Below, piece by piece: positions 1 to 12,622 of a stretch of 64,000 nucleotides of DNA. The DNA is taken from the NCBI RefSeq assembly GCF_964340395.1, contig NC_135551.1, positions 31,800,455 through 31,864,454 of the forward strand. The letters run 5' to 3'. Made by a program: the position numbers and the translations under genes. Position 1 is the first letter of the stretch. Each line of letters begins with the position of its first letter. The stretch is from Glandiceps talaboti. Its lineage: Eukaryota > Hemichordata > Enteropneusta > Spengelidae. The notes beneath the pieces are model-generated. The model saw nothing but the letters and a program-made list of their open reading frames with translations. It did no database searches and had not been told where the DNA came from.

Positions 1-3000
1 TTTGACAAATACAACCACTGTGTAGTGTGTGGTAGTTTTAACAAATACAACCGGTGTAGCGTGTGGTAGTTTTGACAAATACAACCACTGTGTAGCGTGT
101 GGTAGTTTTGACAAATACAACCACTGTGTAGTGTGTGGTAGTTTTGACAAATACAACCACTGTGTAGTGTGTGGTAGTTTTGACAAATACAACCACTGTG
201 TAGTGTGTGGTAGTTTTAACAAATACAACCGGTGTAGCGTGCGTTAGTTTTGACAAATACAACCACTGTGTAGTGTGTGGTAGTTTTGACAAATGCAACC
301 ACTGTCTAGCGTGTGATAGTTTTGACAAATACAACCACTGTGTAGTGTGTGGTAGTTTTAACAAATACAACCGGTGTAGCATGTGGTAGTTTTAACAAAT
401 ACAACCACTGTGTAGCGTGTGGTAGTTTTGACATATACAACCACTGTGTAGTGTGTGGTAGTTTTAACAAATAAAACCGGTGTAGTGTGTGGTAGTTTTG
501 ACAAATACAACCACTGTGTAGTGTGTGGTAGTTTTGACAAATACAACCACTGTGTAGCGTGTGGTAGTTTTGACAAATACAACCACTGTGTAGTGTGTGG
601 TAGTTTTAACAAATACAACCACTGTGTAGTGTGTGGTAGTTTTGACAAAGCCACTGTGTAGTGTGTGATAGTTTTGACAAATACAACCACTGTGTACCGT
701 GTGGTAGTTTTGACAAATACAACCACTGTGTAGTGTGTGGTAGTTTTGACAAATACAACCACTGTGTAGTGTGTGGTAGTTTTGACAAATAAAGCCACTG
801 TGTAGCGTGTGGTAGTTTTGACAAATACAACCACTGTGTAGCGTGTGATAGTTTTGACAAATACAACCACTGTGTAGTGTGTGGTAGTTTTGACAAATAC
901 AACCACTGTGTAGTGTATGATAGTTTTAACAAATACAACCACTGTGTAGTGTGTGATAGTTTTGACAAATAAAGCCACTGTGTAGTGTGTGATAGTTTTG
1001 ACAAATACAACCATTGTGTAGTGTATGGTAGTTTTAACAAATACAACCGGTGTAGCGTGTGGTAGTTTTGACAAATACAACCACTGTGTAGTGTGTGATA
1101 GTTTTGACAAATACAACCACTGTGTAGTGTGTGGTAGTTTTAACAAATACAACCGGTGTAGCGTGCGTTAGTTTTGACAAATACAACCACTGTGTAGTGT
1201 GTGGTAGTTTTGACAAATGCAACCACTGTCTAGCGTGTGATAGTTTTGACAAATACAACCACTGTGTAGTGTGTGGTAGTTTTAACAAATACAACCGGTG
1301 TAGCATGTGGTAGTTTTAACAAATACAACCACTGTGTAGCGTGTGGTAGTTTTGACATATACAACCACTGTGTAGTGTGTGGTAGTTTTAACAAATACAA
1401 CCACTGTGTAGTGTGTGGTAGTTTTGACAAAGCCACTGTGTAGTGTGTGATAGTTTTGACAAATACAACCACTGTGTACCGTGTGGTAGTTTTGACAAAT
1501 ACAACCACTGTGTAGTGTGTGGTAGTTTTGACAAATACAACCACTGTGTAGTGTGTGGTAGTTTTGACAAATAAAGCCACTGTGTAGCGTGTGGTAGTTT
1601 TGACAAATACAACCACTGTGTAGCGTGTGATAGTTTTGACAAATACAACCACTGTGTAGTGTGTGGTAGTTTTGACAAATACAACCACTGTGTAGTGTAT
1701 GATAGTTTTAACAAATACAACCACTGTGTAGTGTGTGATAGTTTTGACAAATAAAGCCACTGTGTAGTGTGTGATAGTTTTGACAAATACAACCATTGTG
1801 TAGTGTATGGTAGTTTTAACAAATACAACCGGTGTAGCGTGTGGTAGTTTTGACAAATACAACCACTGTGTAGTGTGTGATAGTTTTGACAAATACAACC
1901 ACTGTGTAGTGTGTGGTAGTTTTGAACAATACAACCACTGTGTAGTATGTGGTAGTTTTGACAAATACAACCACTGTGTAGTGTGTGGTAGTTTTAACAA
2001 ATACAACCGGTGTAGCATGTGGTAGTTTTGACAAATATAACCACTGTGTAGCGTGTGGTAGTTTTGACAAATACAACCACTGTGTAGTGTGTGGTAGTTT
2101 TGACAAATACAACCACTGTGTAGTGTGTGGTAGTTTTAACAAATACAACCGGTGTAGCGTGTGGTAGTTTTGACAAATACAACCACTGTGTAGCGTGTGG
2201 TAGTTTTGACAAATACAACCACTGTGTAGTGTGTGGTAGTTTTGACAAATACAACCACTGTGTAGTGTGTGGTAGTTTTGACAAATACAACCACTGTGTA
2301 GTGTGTGGTAGTTTTAACAAATACAACCGGTGTAGCGTGCGTTAGTTTTGACAAATACAACCACTGTGTAGTGTGTGGTAGTTTTGACAAATGCAACCAC
2401 TGTCTAGCGTGTGATAGTTTTGACAAATACAACCACTGTGTAGTGTGTGGTAGTTTTAACAAATACAACCGGTGTAGCATGTGGTAGTTTTAACAAATAC
2501 AACCACTGTGTAGCGTGTGGTAGTTTTGACATATACAACCACTGTGTAGTGTGTGGTAGTTTTAACAAATAAAACCGGTGTAGTGTGTGGTAGTTTTGAC
2601 AAATACAACCACTGTGTAGTGTGTGGTAGTTTTGACAAATACAACCACTGTGTAGCGTGTGGTAGTTTTGACAAATACAACCACTGTGTAGTGTGTGGTA
2701 GTTTTAACAAATACAACCACTGTGTAGTGTGTGGTAGTTTTGACAAAGCCACTGTGTAGTGTGTGATAGTTTTGACAAATACAACCACTGTGTACCGTGT
2801 GGTAGTTTTGACAAATACAACCACTGTGTAGTGTGTGGTAGTTTTGACAAATACAACCACTGTGTAGTGTGTGGTAGTTTTGACAAATAAAGCCACTGTG
2901 TAGCGTGTGGTAGTTTTGACAAATACAACCACTGTGTAGCGTGTGATAGTTTTGACAAATACAACCACTGTGTAGTGTGTGGTAGTTTTGACAAATACAA

Positions 3001-6000
3001 CCACTGTGTAGTGTATGATAGTTTTAACAAATACAACCACTGTGTAGTGTGTGATAGTTTTGACAAATAAAGCCACTGTGTAGTGTGTGATAGTTTTGAC
3101 AAATACAACCATTGTGTAGTGTATGGTAGTTTTAACAAATACAACCGGTGTAGCGTGTGGTAGTTTTGACAAATACAACCACTGTGTAGTGTGTGATAGT
3201 TTTGACAAATACAACCACTGTGTAGTGTGTGGTAGTTTTGAACAATACAACCACTGTGTAGTATGTGGTAGTTTTGACAAATACAACCACTGTGTAGTGT
3301 GTGGTAGTTTTAACAAATACAACCGGTGTAGCATGTGGTAGTTTTGACAAATATAACCACTGTGTAGCGTGTGGTAGTTTTGACAAATACAACCACTGTG
3401 TAGTGTGTGGTAGTTTTGACAAATACAACCACTGTGTAGTGTGTGGTAGTTTTAACAAATACAACCGGTGTAGCGTGTGGTAGTTTTGACAAATACAACC
3501 ACTGTGTAGTGTGTGGTAGTTTTGACAAATACAACCACTGTGTAGCGTGTGGTAGTTTTGACAAATACAACCACTGTGTAGTGTGTGATAGTTTTGACAA
3601 ATACAACCACTGTGTAGTGTGTGGTAGTTTTGACAAATACAGCCACTGTGTAGTGTGTGGTAGTTTTGACAAATACAACCACTGTGTAGTGTGTGGTAGT
3701 TTTAACAAATACAACCACTGTGTAGTGTGTGGTAGTTTTGACAAATACAACCACTGTGTAGTGTGTGGTAGTTTTAACAAATAAAACCACTGTGTAGTGT
3801 GTGATAGTTTTGACAAATACAACCACTGTGTAGTGTGTGGTAGTTTTGACAAATACAACCACTGTGTAGTGTGTGATAGTTTTGACAAATACAACCACTG
3901 TGTAGTGTGTGATAGTTTTGACAAATACAACCACTGTGTAGTGTGTGGTAGTTTTGACAAATACAACCACTGTGTAGTGTGTGGTAGTTTTAACAAATAC
4001 AACCACTGTGTAGTGTGTGGTAGTTTTAACAAATACAACCACTGTGTAGTGTGTGATCGTTTTGACAAATACATGCAACCACTGTGTAGTGTGTGATAGT
4101 TTTGACAAATACAACCACTGTGTAGTGTGATAGTTTTGACAAATACAACCACTGTGTAGTGTGTGGTAGTTTTGACAAATACAACCACTGTGTAGTGTGT
4201 GGTAGTTTTGACAAATACAACCACTGTGTAGTGTGTGGTAGTTTTAACAAATACAACCACTGTGTAGTGTGTGATAGTTTTGACAAATACATGCAACCAC
4301 TGTGTAGTGTGTGATAGTTTTGACAAATACAACCACTGTGTAGTGTGTGATAGTTTTGACAAATACAACCACTGTGTAGTGTGTGATAGTTTTAACAAAT
4401 ACAACCACTGTGTAGTGTATGATAGTTTTAACAAATACAACCACTGTGTAGTGTGTGGTAGTTTTAACAAATACAACCACTGTGTAGTGTGTGATAGTTT
4501 TGACAAATACAACCACTGTGTAGTGTGTGGTAGTTTTGAACAATATAACCACTGTGTAGTGTGTGGTAGTTTTGACAAATACAACCACTGTGTAGTGTGT
4601 GGTAGTTTTGACAAATATAACCACTGTGTAGTGTGTGATAGTTTTGACAAATACAACCACTGTGTAGTGTGTGATAGTTTTGACAAATATAACCACTGTG
4701 TAGTGTGTGGTAGTTTTGACAAATATAACCACTGTGTAGTGTGTGGTAGTTTTGACAAATACAACCACTGTGTAGTGTATGATAGTTTTGACAAATACAA
4801 CCACTGTGTAGTGTGTGATAGTTTTAACAAATACAACCACTGTGTAGTGTGTGATAGTTTTAACAAATACAACCGGTGTAGCGTGCGTTAGTTTTGACAA
4901 ATACAACCACTGTGTAGTGTGTGGTAGTTTTGACAAATGCAACCACTGTCTAGCGTGTGATAGTTTTGACAAATACAACCACTGTGTAGTGTGTGGTAGT
5001 TTTAACAAATACAACCGGTGTAGCATGTGGTAGTTTTAACAAATACAACCACTGTGTAGCGTGTGGTAGTTTTGACATATACAACCACTGTGTAGTGTGT
5101 GGTAGTTTTAACAAATAAAACCGGTGTAGTGTGTGGTAGTTTTGACAAATACAACCACTGTGTAGTGTGTGGTAGTTTTGACAAATACAACCACTGTGTA
5201 GCGTGTGGTAGTTTTGACAAATACAACCACTGTGTAGTGTGTGGTAGTTTTAACAAATACAACCACTGTGTAGTGTGTGGTAGTTTTGACAAAGCCACTG
5301 TGTAGTGTGTGATAGTTTTGACAAATACAACCACTGTGTACCGTGTGGTAGTTTTGACAAATACAACCACTGTGTAGTGTGTGGTAGTTTTGACAAATAC
5401 AACCACTGTGTAGTGTGTGGTAGTTTTGACAAATAAAGCCACTGTGTAGCGTGTGGTAGTTTTGACAAATACAACCACTGTGTAGCGTGTGATAGTTTTG
5501 ACAAATACAACCACTGTGTAGTGTGTGGTAGTTTTGACAAATACAACCACTGTGTAGTGTATGATAGTTTTAACAAATACAACCACTGTGTAGTGTGTGA
5601 TAGTTTTGACAAATAAAGCCACTGTGTAGTGTGTGATAGTTTTGACAAATACAACCATTGTGTAGTGTATGGTAGTTTTAACAAATACAACCGGTGTAGC
5701 GTGTGGTAGTTTTGACAAATACAACCACTGTGTAGTGTGTGATAGTTTTGACAAATACAACCACTGTGTAGTGTGTGGTAGTTTTAACAAATACAACCGG
5801 TGTAGCGTGCGTTAGTTTTGACAAATACAACCACTGTGTAGTGTGTGGTAGTTTTGACAAATGCAACCACTGTCTAGCGTGTGATAGTTTTGACAAATAC
5901 AACCACTGTGTAGTGTGTGGTAGTTTTAACAAATACAACCGGTGTAGCATGTGGTAGTTTTAACAAATACAACCACTGTGTAGCGTGTGGTAGTTTTGAC

Positions 6001-8110
6001 ATATACAACCACTGTGTAGTGTGTGGTAGTTTTAACAAATACAACCACTGTGTAGTGTGTGGTAGTTTTGACAAAGCCACTGTGTAGTGTGTGATAGTTT
6101 TGACAAATACAACCACTGTGTACCGTGTGGTAGTTTTGACAAATACAACCACTGTGTAGTGTGTGGTAGTTTTGACAAATACAACCACTGTGTAGTGTGT
6201 GGTAGTTTTGACAAATAAAGCCACTGTGTAGCGTGTGGTAGTTTTGACAAATACAACCACTGTGTAGCGTGTGATAGTTTTGACAAATACAACCACTGTG
6301 TAGTGTGTGGTAGTTTTGACAAATACAACCACTGTGTAGTGTATGATAGTTTTAACAAATACAACCACTGTGTAGTGTGTGATAGTTTTGACAAATAAAG
6401 CCACTGTGTAGTGTGTGATAGTTTTGACAAATACAACCATTGTGTAGTGTATGGTAGTTTTAACAAATACAACCGGTGTAGCGTGTGGTAGTTTTGACAA
6501 ATACAACCACTGTGTAGTGTGTGATAGTTTTGACAAATACAACCACTGTGTAGTGTGTGGTAGTTTTGAACAATACAACCACTGTGTAGTATGTGGTAGT
6601 TTTGACAAATACAACCACTGTGTAGTGTGTGGTAGTTTTAACAAATACAACCGGTGTAGCATGTGGTAGTTTTGACAAATATAACCACTGTGTAGCGTGT
6701 GGTAGTTTTGACAAATACAACCACTGTGTAGTGTGTGGTAGTTTTGACAAATACAACCACTGTGTAGTGTGTGGTAGTTTTAACAAATACAACCGGTGTA
6801 GCGTGTGGTAGTTTTGACAAATACAACCACTGTGTAGCGTGTGGTAGTTTTGACAAATACAACCACTGTGTAGTGTGTGGTAGTTTTGACAAATACAACC
6901 ACTGTGTAGTGTGTGGTAGTTTTGACAAATACAACCACTGTGTAGTGTGTGGTAGTTTTAACAAATACAACCGGTGTAGCGTGCGTTAGTTTTGACAAAT
7001 ACAACCACTGTGTAGTGTGTGGTAGTTTTGACAAATGCAACCACTGTCTAGCGTGTGATAGTTTTGACAAATACAACCACTGTGTAGTGTGTGGTAGTTT
7101 TAACAAATACAACCGGTGTAGCATGTGGTAGTTTTAACAAATACAACCACTGTGTAGCGTGTGGTAGTTTTGACATATACAACCACTGTGTAGTGTGTGG
7201 TAGTTTTAACAAATAAAACCGGTGTAGTGTGTGGTAGTTTTGACAAATACAACCACTGTGTAGTGTGTGGTAGTTTTGACAAATACAACCACTGTGTAGC
7301 GTGTGGTAGTTTTGACAAATACAACCACTGTGTAGTGTGTGGTAGTTTTAACAAATACAACCACTGTGTAGTGTGTGGTAGTTTTGACAAAGCCACTGTG
7401 TAGTGTGTGATAGTTTTGACAAATACAACCACTGTGTACCGTGTGGTAGTTTTGACAAATACAACCACTGTGTAGTGTGTGGTAGTTTTGACAAATACAA
7501 CCACTGTGTAGTGTGTGGTAGTTTTGACAAATAAAGCCACTGTGTAGCGTGTGGTAGTTTTGACAAATACAACCACTGTGTAGCGTGTGATAGTTTTGAC
7601 AAATACAACCACTGTGTAGTGTGTGGTAGTTTTGACAAATACAACCACTGTGTAGTGTATGATAGTTTTAACAAATACAACCACTGTGTAGTGTGTGATA
7701 GTTTTGACAAATAAAGCCACTGTGTAGTGTGTGATAGTTTTGACAAATACAACCATTGTGTAGTGTATGGTAGTTTTAACAAATACAACCGGTGTAGCGT
7801 GTGGTAGTTTTGACAAATACAACCACTGTGTAGTGTGTGATAGTTTTGACAAATACAACCACTGTGTAGTGTGTGGTAGTTTTGAACAATACAACCACTG
7901 TGTAGTATGTGGTAGTTTTGACAAATACAACCACTGTGTAGTGTGTGGTAGTTTTAACAAATACAACCGGTGTAGCATGTGGTAGTTTTGACAAATATAA
8001 CCACTGTGTAGCGTGTGGTAGTTTTGACAAATACAACCACTGTGTAGTGTGTGGTAGTTTTGACAAATACAACCACTGTGTAGTGTGTGGTAGTTTTAAC
8101 AAATACAACC
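1..8110. repeat. Nested mosaic blocks of 782, 1,316 and 2,098 bp within the array
   Basis: A distinctive block at about 606-1046 recurs at 1388, 2704, 5250, 6032 and 7348, with spacings of 782, 1316, 2546, 782 and 1316 bp. The segment 1-1130 matches 2099-3230 (offset 2,098). A shorter marker at 207-389 recurs at 1131, 2305, 4851, 5775 and 6949. The array is therefore a patchwork of copied blocks below the 4,644-bp level. Offsets that are not multiples of 36 arise from the 34-bp and shorter unit variants. Confidence 0.8.
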
Positions 8111-9514
8111 GGTGTAGCGTGTGGTAGTTTTGACAAATACAACCACTGTGTAGTGTGTGGTAGTTTTGACAAATACAACCACTGTGTAGCGTGTGGTAGT
8201 TTTGACAAATACAACCACTGTGTAGTGTGTGATAGTTTTGACAAATACAACCACTGTGTAGTGTGTGGTAGTTTTGACAAATACAGCCACTGTGTAGTGT
8301 GTGGTAGTTTTGACAAATACAACCACTGTGTAGTGTGTGGTAGTTTTAACAAATACAACCACTGTGTAGTGTGTGGTAGTTTTGACAAATACAACCACTG
8401 TGTAGTGTGTGGTAGTTTTAACAAATAAAACCACTGTGTAGTGTGTGATAGTTTTGACAAATACAACCACTGTGTAGTGTGTGGTAGTTTTGACAAATAC
8501 AACCACTGTGTAGTGTGTGATAGTTTTGACAAATACAACCACTGTGTAGTGTGTGATAGTTTTGACAAATACAACCACTGTGTAGTGTGTGGTAGTTTTG
8601 ACAAATACAACCACTGTGTAGTGTGTGGTAGTTTTAACAAATACAACCACTGTGTAGTGTGTGGTAGTTTTAACAAATACAACCACTGTGTAGTGTGTGA
8701 TCGTTTTGACAAATACATGCAACCACTGTGTAGTGTGTGATAGTTTTGACAAATACAACCACTGTGTAGTGTGATAGTTTTGACAAATACAACCACTGTG
8801 TAGTGTGTGGTAGTTTTGACAAATACAACCACTGTGTAGTGTGTGGTAGTTTTGACAAATACAACCACTGTGTAGTGTGTGGTAGTTTTAACAAATACAA
8901 CCACTGTGTAGTGTGTGATAGTTTTGACAAATACATGCAACCACTGTGTAGTGTGTGATAGTTTTGACAAATACAACCACTGTGTAGTGTGTGATAGTTT
9001 TGACAAATACAACCACTGTGTAGTGTGTGATAGTTTTAACAAATACAACCACTGTGTAGTGTATGATAGTTTTAACAAATACAACCACTGTGTAGTGTGT
9101 GGTAGTTTTAACAAATACAACCACTGTGTAGTGTGTGATAGTTTTGACAAATACAACCACTGTGTAGTGTGTGGTAGTTTTGAACAATATAACCACTGTG
9201 TAGTGTGTGGTAGTTTTGACAAATACAACCACTGTGTAGTGTGTGGTAGTTTTGACAAATATAACCACTGTGTAGTGTGTGATAGTTTTGACAAATACAA
9301 CCACTGTGTAGTGTGTGATAGTTTTGACAAATATAACCACTGTGTAGTGTGTGGTAGTTTTGACAAATATAACCACTGTGTAGTGTGTGGTAGTTTTGAC
9401 AAATACAACCACTGTGTAGTGTATGATAGTTTTGACAAATACAACCACTGTGTAGTGTGTGATAGTTTTAACAAATACAACCACTGTGTAGTGTGTGATA
9501 GTTTTGACAAATAC
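227..9514. repeat. 4,644-bp higher-order repeat, two tandem copies (227-4870 and 4871-9514)
   Basis: Inside the 36-bp array, landmarks of the first copy recur exactly 4,644 bp downstream (129 x 36): for example the frames starting at 455, 1034, 1985, 3797, 4026 and 4271 recur at 5099, 5678, 6629, 8441, 8670 and 8915, with the same predicted peptides where the landmarks lie fully inside both copies. The join is visible at about 4871, where the GGTGTAGCGTGCGTTAG variant seen at 229 reappears directly after a different unit series. Near-identity points to a recent unequal crossover or local duplication. Sequence to the left of 227 does not match the end of the first copy, so the boundary is real in this assembly. 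Confidence 0.85.
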
Positions 9515-11800
9515 AACCACTGTGTAGTGTGTGGTAGTTTTAACAAATACAACCACTGTGTAGTGTTTGATAGTTTTAACAAATACAACCACTGTGTAGT
9601 GTGTGATAGTTTTGACAAATACAACCACTGTGTAGTGTGTGGTAGTTTTAACAAATACAACCACTGTGTAGTGTGTGGTAGTTTTAACAAATACAACCAC
9701 TGTGTAGTGTGTGATAGTTTTAACAAATACAACCACTGTGTAGTGTGTGGTAGTTTTAACAAATACAACCACTGTGTAGTGTGTGATAGTTTTGACAAAT
9801 ACAACCACTGTGTAGTGTGTGGTAGTTTTGAACAATATAACCACTGTGTAGTGTGTGGTAGTTTTGACAAATACAACCACTGTGTAGTGTGTGATAGTTT
9901 TGACAAATATAACCACTGTGTAGTGTGTGATAGTTTTGACAAATACAACCACTGTGTAGTGTGTGATAGTTTTGACAAATATAACCACTGTGTAGTGTGT
10001 GGTAGTTTTGACAAATATAACCACTGTGTAGTGTGTGGTAGTTTTGACAAATACAACCACTGTGTAGTGTATGATAGTTTTGACAAATACAACCACTGTG
10101 TAGTGTGTGATAGTTTTAACAAATACAACCACTGTGTAGTGTGTGATAGTTTTGACAAATACAACCACTGTGTAGTGTGTGGTAGTTTTAACAAATACAA
10201 CCACTGTGTAGTGTGTGATAGTTTTAACAAATACAACCACTGTGTAGTGTGTGATAGTTTTGACAAATACAACCACTGTGTAGTGTGTGGTAGTTTTAAC
10301 AAATACAACCACTGTGTAGTGTGTGTGGTAGTTTTAACAAATACAACCACTGTGTAGTGTGTGATAGTTTTAACAAATACAACCACTGTGTAGTGTGTGG
10401 TAGTTTTAACAAATACAACCACTGTGTAGTGTGTGATAGTTTTGACAAATACAACCACTGTGTAGTGTGTGGTAGTTTTAACAAATACAACCACTGTGTA
10501 GTGTGTGATAGTTTTAACAAATACAACCACTGTGTAGTGTGTGATAGTTTTAACAAATACAACCACTGTGTAGTGTGTGATAGTTTTGACAAATACAACC
10601 ACTGTGTAGTGTGTGATAGTTTTAACAAATACAACCACTGTGTAGTGTGTGATAGTTTTGACAAATACAACCACTGTGTAGTGTGTGGTAGTTTTAACAA
10701 ATACAACCACTGTGTAGTGTGTGATAGTTTTAACAAATACAACCACTGTGTAGTGTGTGATAGTTTTGACAAATACAACCACTGTGTAGTGTGTGGTAGT
10801 TTTAACAAATACAACCACTGTGTAGTGTGTGGTAGTTTTAACAAATACAACCACTGTGTAGTGTGTGATAGTTTTAACAAATACAACCACTGTGTAGTGT
10901 GTGGTAGTTTTAACAAATACAACCACTGTGTAGTGTGTGATAGTTTTGACAAATACAACCACTGTGTAGTGTGTGGTAGTTTTGAACAATATAACCACTG
11001 TGTAGTGTGTGGTAGTTTTGACAAATACAACCACTGTGTAGTGTGTGATAGTTTTGACAAATATAACCACTGTGTAGTGTGTGATAGTTTTGACAAATAC
11101 AACCACTGTGTAGTGTGTGATAGTTTTGACAAATATAACCACTGTGTAGTGTGTGGTAGTTTTGACAAATATAACCACTGTGTAGTGTGTGGTAGTTTTG
11201 ACAAATACAACCACTGTGTAGTGTATGATAGTTTTGACAAATACAACCACTGTGTAGTGTGTGATAGTTTTAACAAATACAACCACTGTGTAGTGTGTGA
11301 TAGTTTTGACAAATACAACCACTGTGTAGTGTGTGGTAGTTTTAACAAATACAACCACTGTGTAGTGTGTGATAGTTTTAACAAATACAACCACTGTGTA
11401 GTGTGTGATAGTTTTGACAAATACAACCACTGTGTAGTGTGTGGTAGTTTTAACAAATACAACCACTGTGTAGTGTGTGGTAGTTTTAACAAATACAACC
11501 ACTGTGTAGTGTGTGATAGTTTTAACAAATACAACCACTGTGTAGTGTGTGGTAGTTTTAACAAATACAACCACTGTGTAGTGTGTGATAGTTTTGACAA
11601 ATACAACCACTGTGTAGTGTGTGGTAGTTTTAACAAATACAACCACTGTGTAGTGTGTGATAGTTTTAACAAATACAACCACTGTGTAGTGTGTGATAGT
11701 TTTAACAAATACAACCACTGTGTAGTGTGTGATAGTTTTGACAAATACAACCACTGTGTAGTGTGTGGTAGTTTTAACAAATACAACCACTGTGTAGTGT
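8960..11800. repeat. Further higher-order blocks in the distal array (about 648 and 1,152 bp)
   Basis: The rare unit variant reading TTTTGAACAATATAACC occurs near 4532, 9178, 9827 and 10979. The downstream series of variants is shared between these sites, with spacings of about 648 bp (18 units) and 1,152 bp (32 units). The last 600 bp of the array (11880-12480) is richer in the TTGAACAAT variant and shows no obvious larger block. Confidence 0.6.
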
Positions 11801-12483
11801 ATGATAGTTTTAACAAATACAACCACTGTGTAGTGTGTGATAGTTTTAACAAATACAACCACTGTGTAGTGTGTGATAGTTTTGAACAATACAACCACTG
11901 TGTAGTATGTGGTAGTTTTGAACAATACAACCACTGTGTAGTGTGTGGTAGTTTTGACAAATACAACCACTGTGTAGTGTGTGATAGTTTTAACAAATAC
12001 AACCACTGTGTAGTGTGTGGTAGTTTTGACAAATACAACCACTGTGTAGTGTGTGGTAGTTTTGACAAATACAACCACTGTGTAGTGTGTGGTAGTTTTA
12101 ACAAATACAACCACTGTGTAGTATGTGGTAGTTTTGAACAATACAACCACTGTGTAGTGTGTGATAGTTTTAACAAATACAACCACTGTGTAGTGTGTGA
12201 TAGTTTTGACAAATACAACCACTGTGTAGTGTGTGGTAGTTTTGACAAATACAACCACTGTGTAGTGTGTGGTAGTTTTGACAAATACAACCACTGTGTA
12301 GTGTGTGGTAGTTTTGACAAATACAACCACTGTGTAGTGTGTGGTAGTTTTGAACAATACAACCACTGTGTAGTGTGTGGTAGTTTTGACAAATACAACC
12401 ACTGTGCAGTATGTGGTAGTTTTGAACAATACAACCACTGTGTAGCGTGTGGTAGTTTTGACAAATACAACCACTGTGTAGTA

Positions 12484-12622
12484 CTACAAAATGTTTCTCT
12501 TTGGGCTACCAAATGATGCAAGTGGTAGTCCAATGTACTGGGGCTACTGGGTACATATATTCCTGTGTCCACAAACTACAAATAATTTTCTTTGGGCTAC
12601 CAAATGAAGCAAGTGATAGTCC
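12484..12622 (+). repeat. Diverged direct repeat of about 48 bp at the array edge
   Basis: 12484-12531 and 12576-12622 are near copies sharing CTTTGGGCTACCAAATGA and CAAGTG.TAGTCC, separated by 44 bp. This is the first sequence outside the 36-bp array and may be a remnant of an older repeat next to which the array grew. Confidence 0.75.

Larger units (their letters stand above)
1..12482. repeat. Giant ~36-bp minisatellite array (about 345 units, left end outside window)
   Basis: Uninterrupted head-to-tail copies of a ~36-bp unit whose core is TAGTTTTGACAAATACAACC followed by CACTGTGTAGTGTGTGG. Common variants are TTAACAAAT or TTGAACAAT for TTGACAAAT, GTGATAG for GTGGTAG, a 34-bp form carrying CCGGTGTAGC, and short forms with ACAAAGCC. 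Each unit holds a small inverted repeat (CACT-GTGT-AGTG). Because 36 is divisible by three, long open frames run on both strands: the + frame reads a 12-residue CVVCGSFDKYNH-like repeat, the - frames read QWLYLSKLPHTT-like or TVVVFVKTTTHY-like repeats. I judge these to be by-products of the array. The right edge is sharp at about 12482; the left edge is not seen. Confidence 0.97.

Noticed and set aside
7954-12474. A 1,506-residue repeat protein on the - strand
   Set aside because: Equally long or comparable frames exist on both strands in the same array, no splice or promoter context, and the frames follow from a stop-free unit of 36 bp.
1-12482. CRISPR array (36-bp repeats)
   Set aside because: Repeats are contiguous with no unique spacers, and the context is an intron-bearing animal gene.
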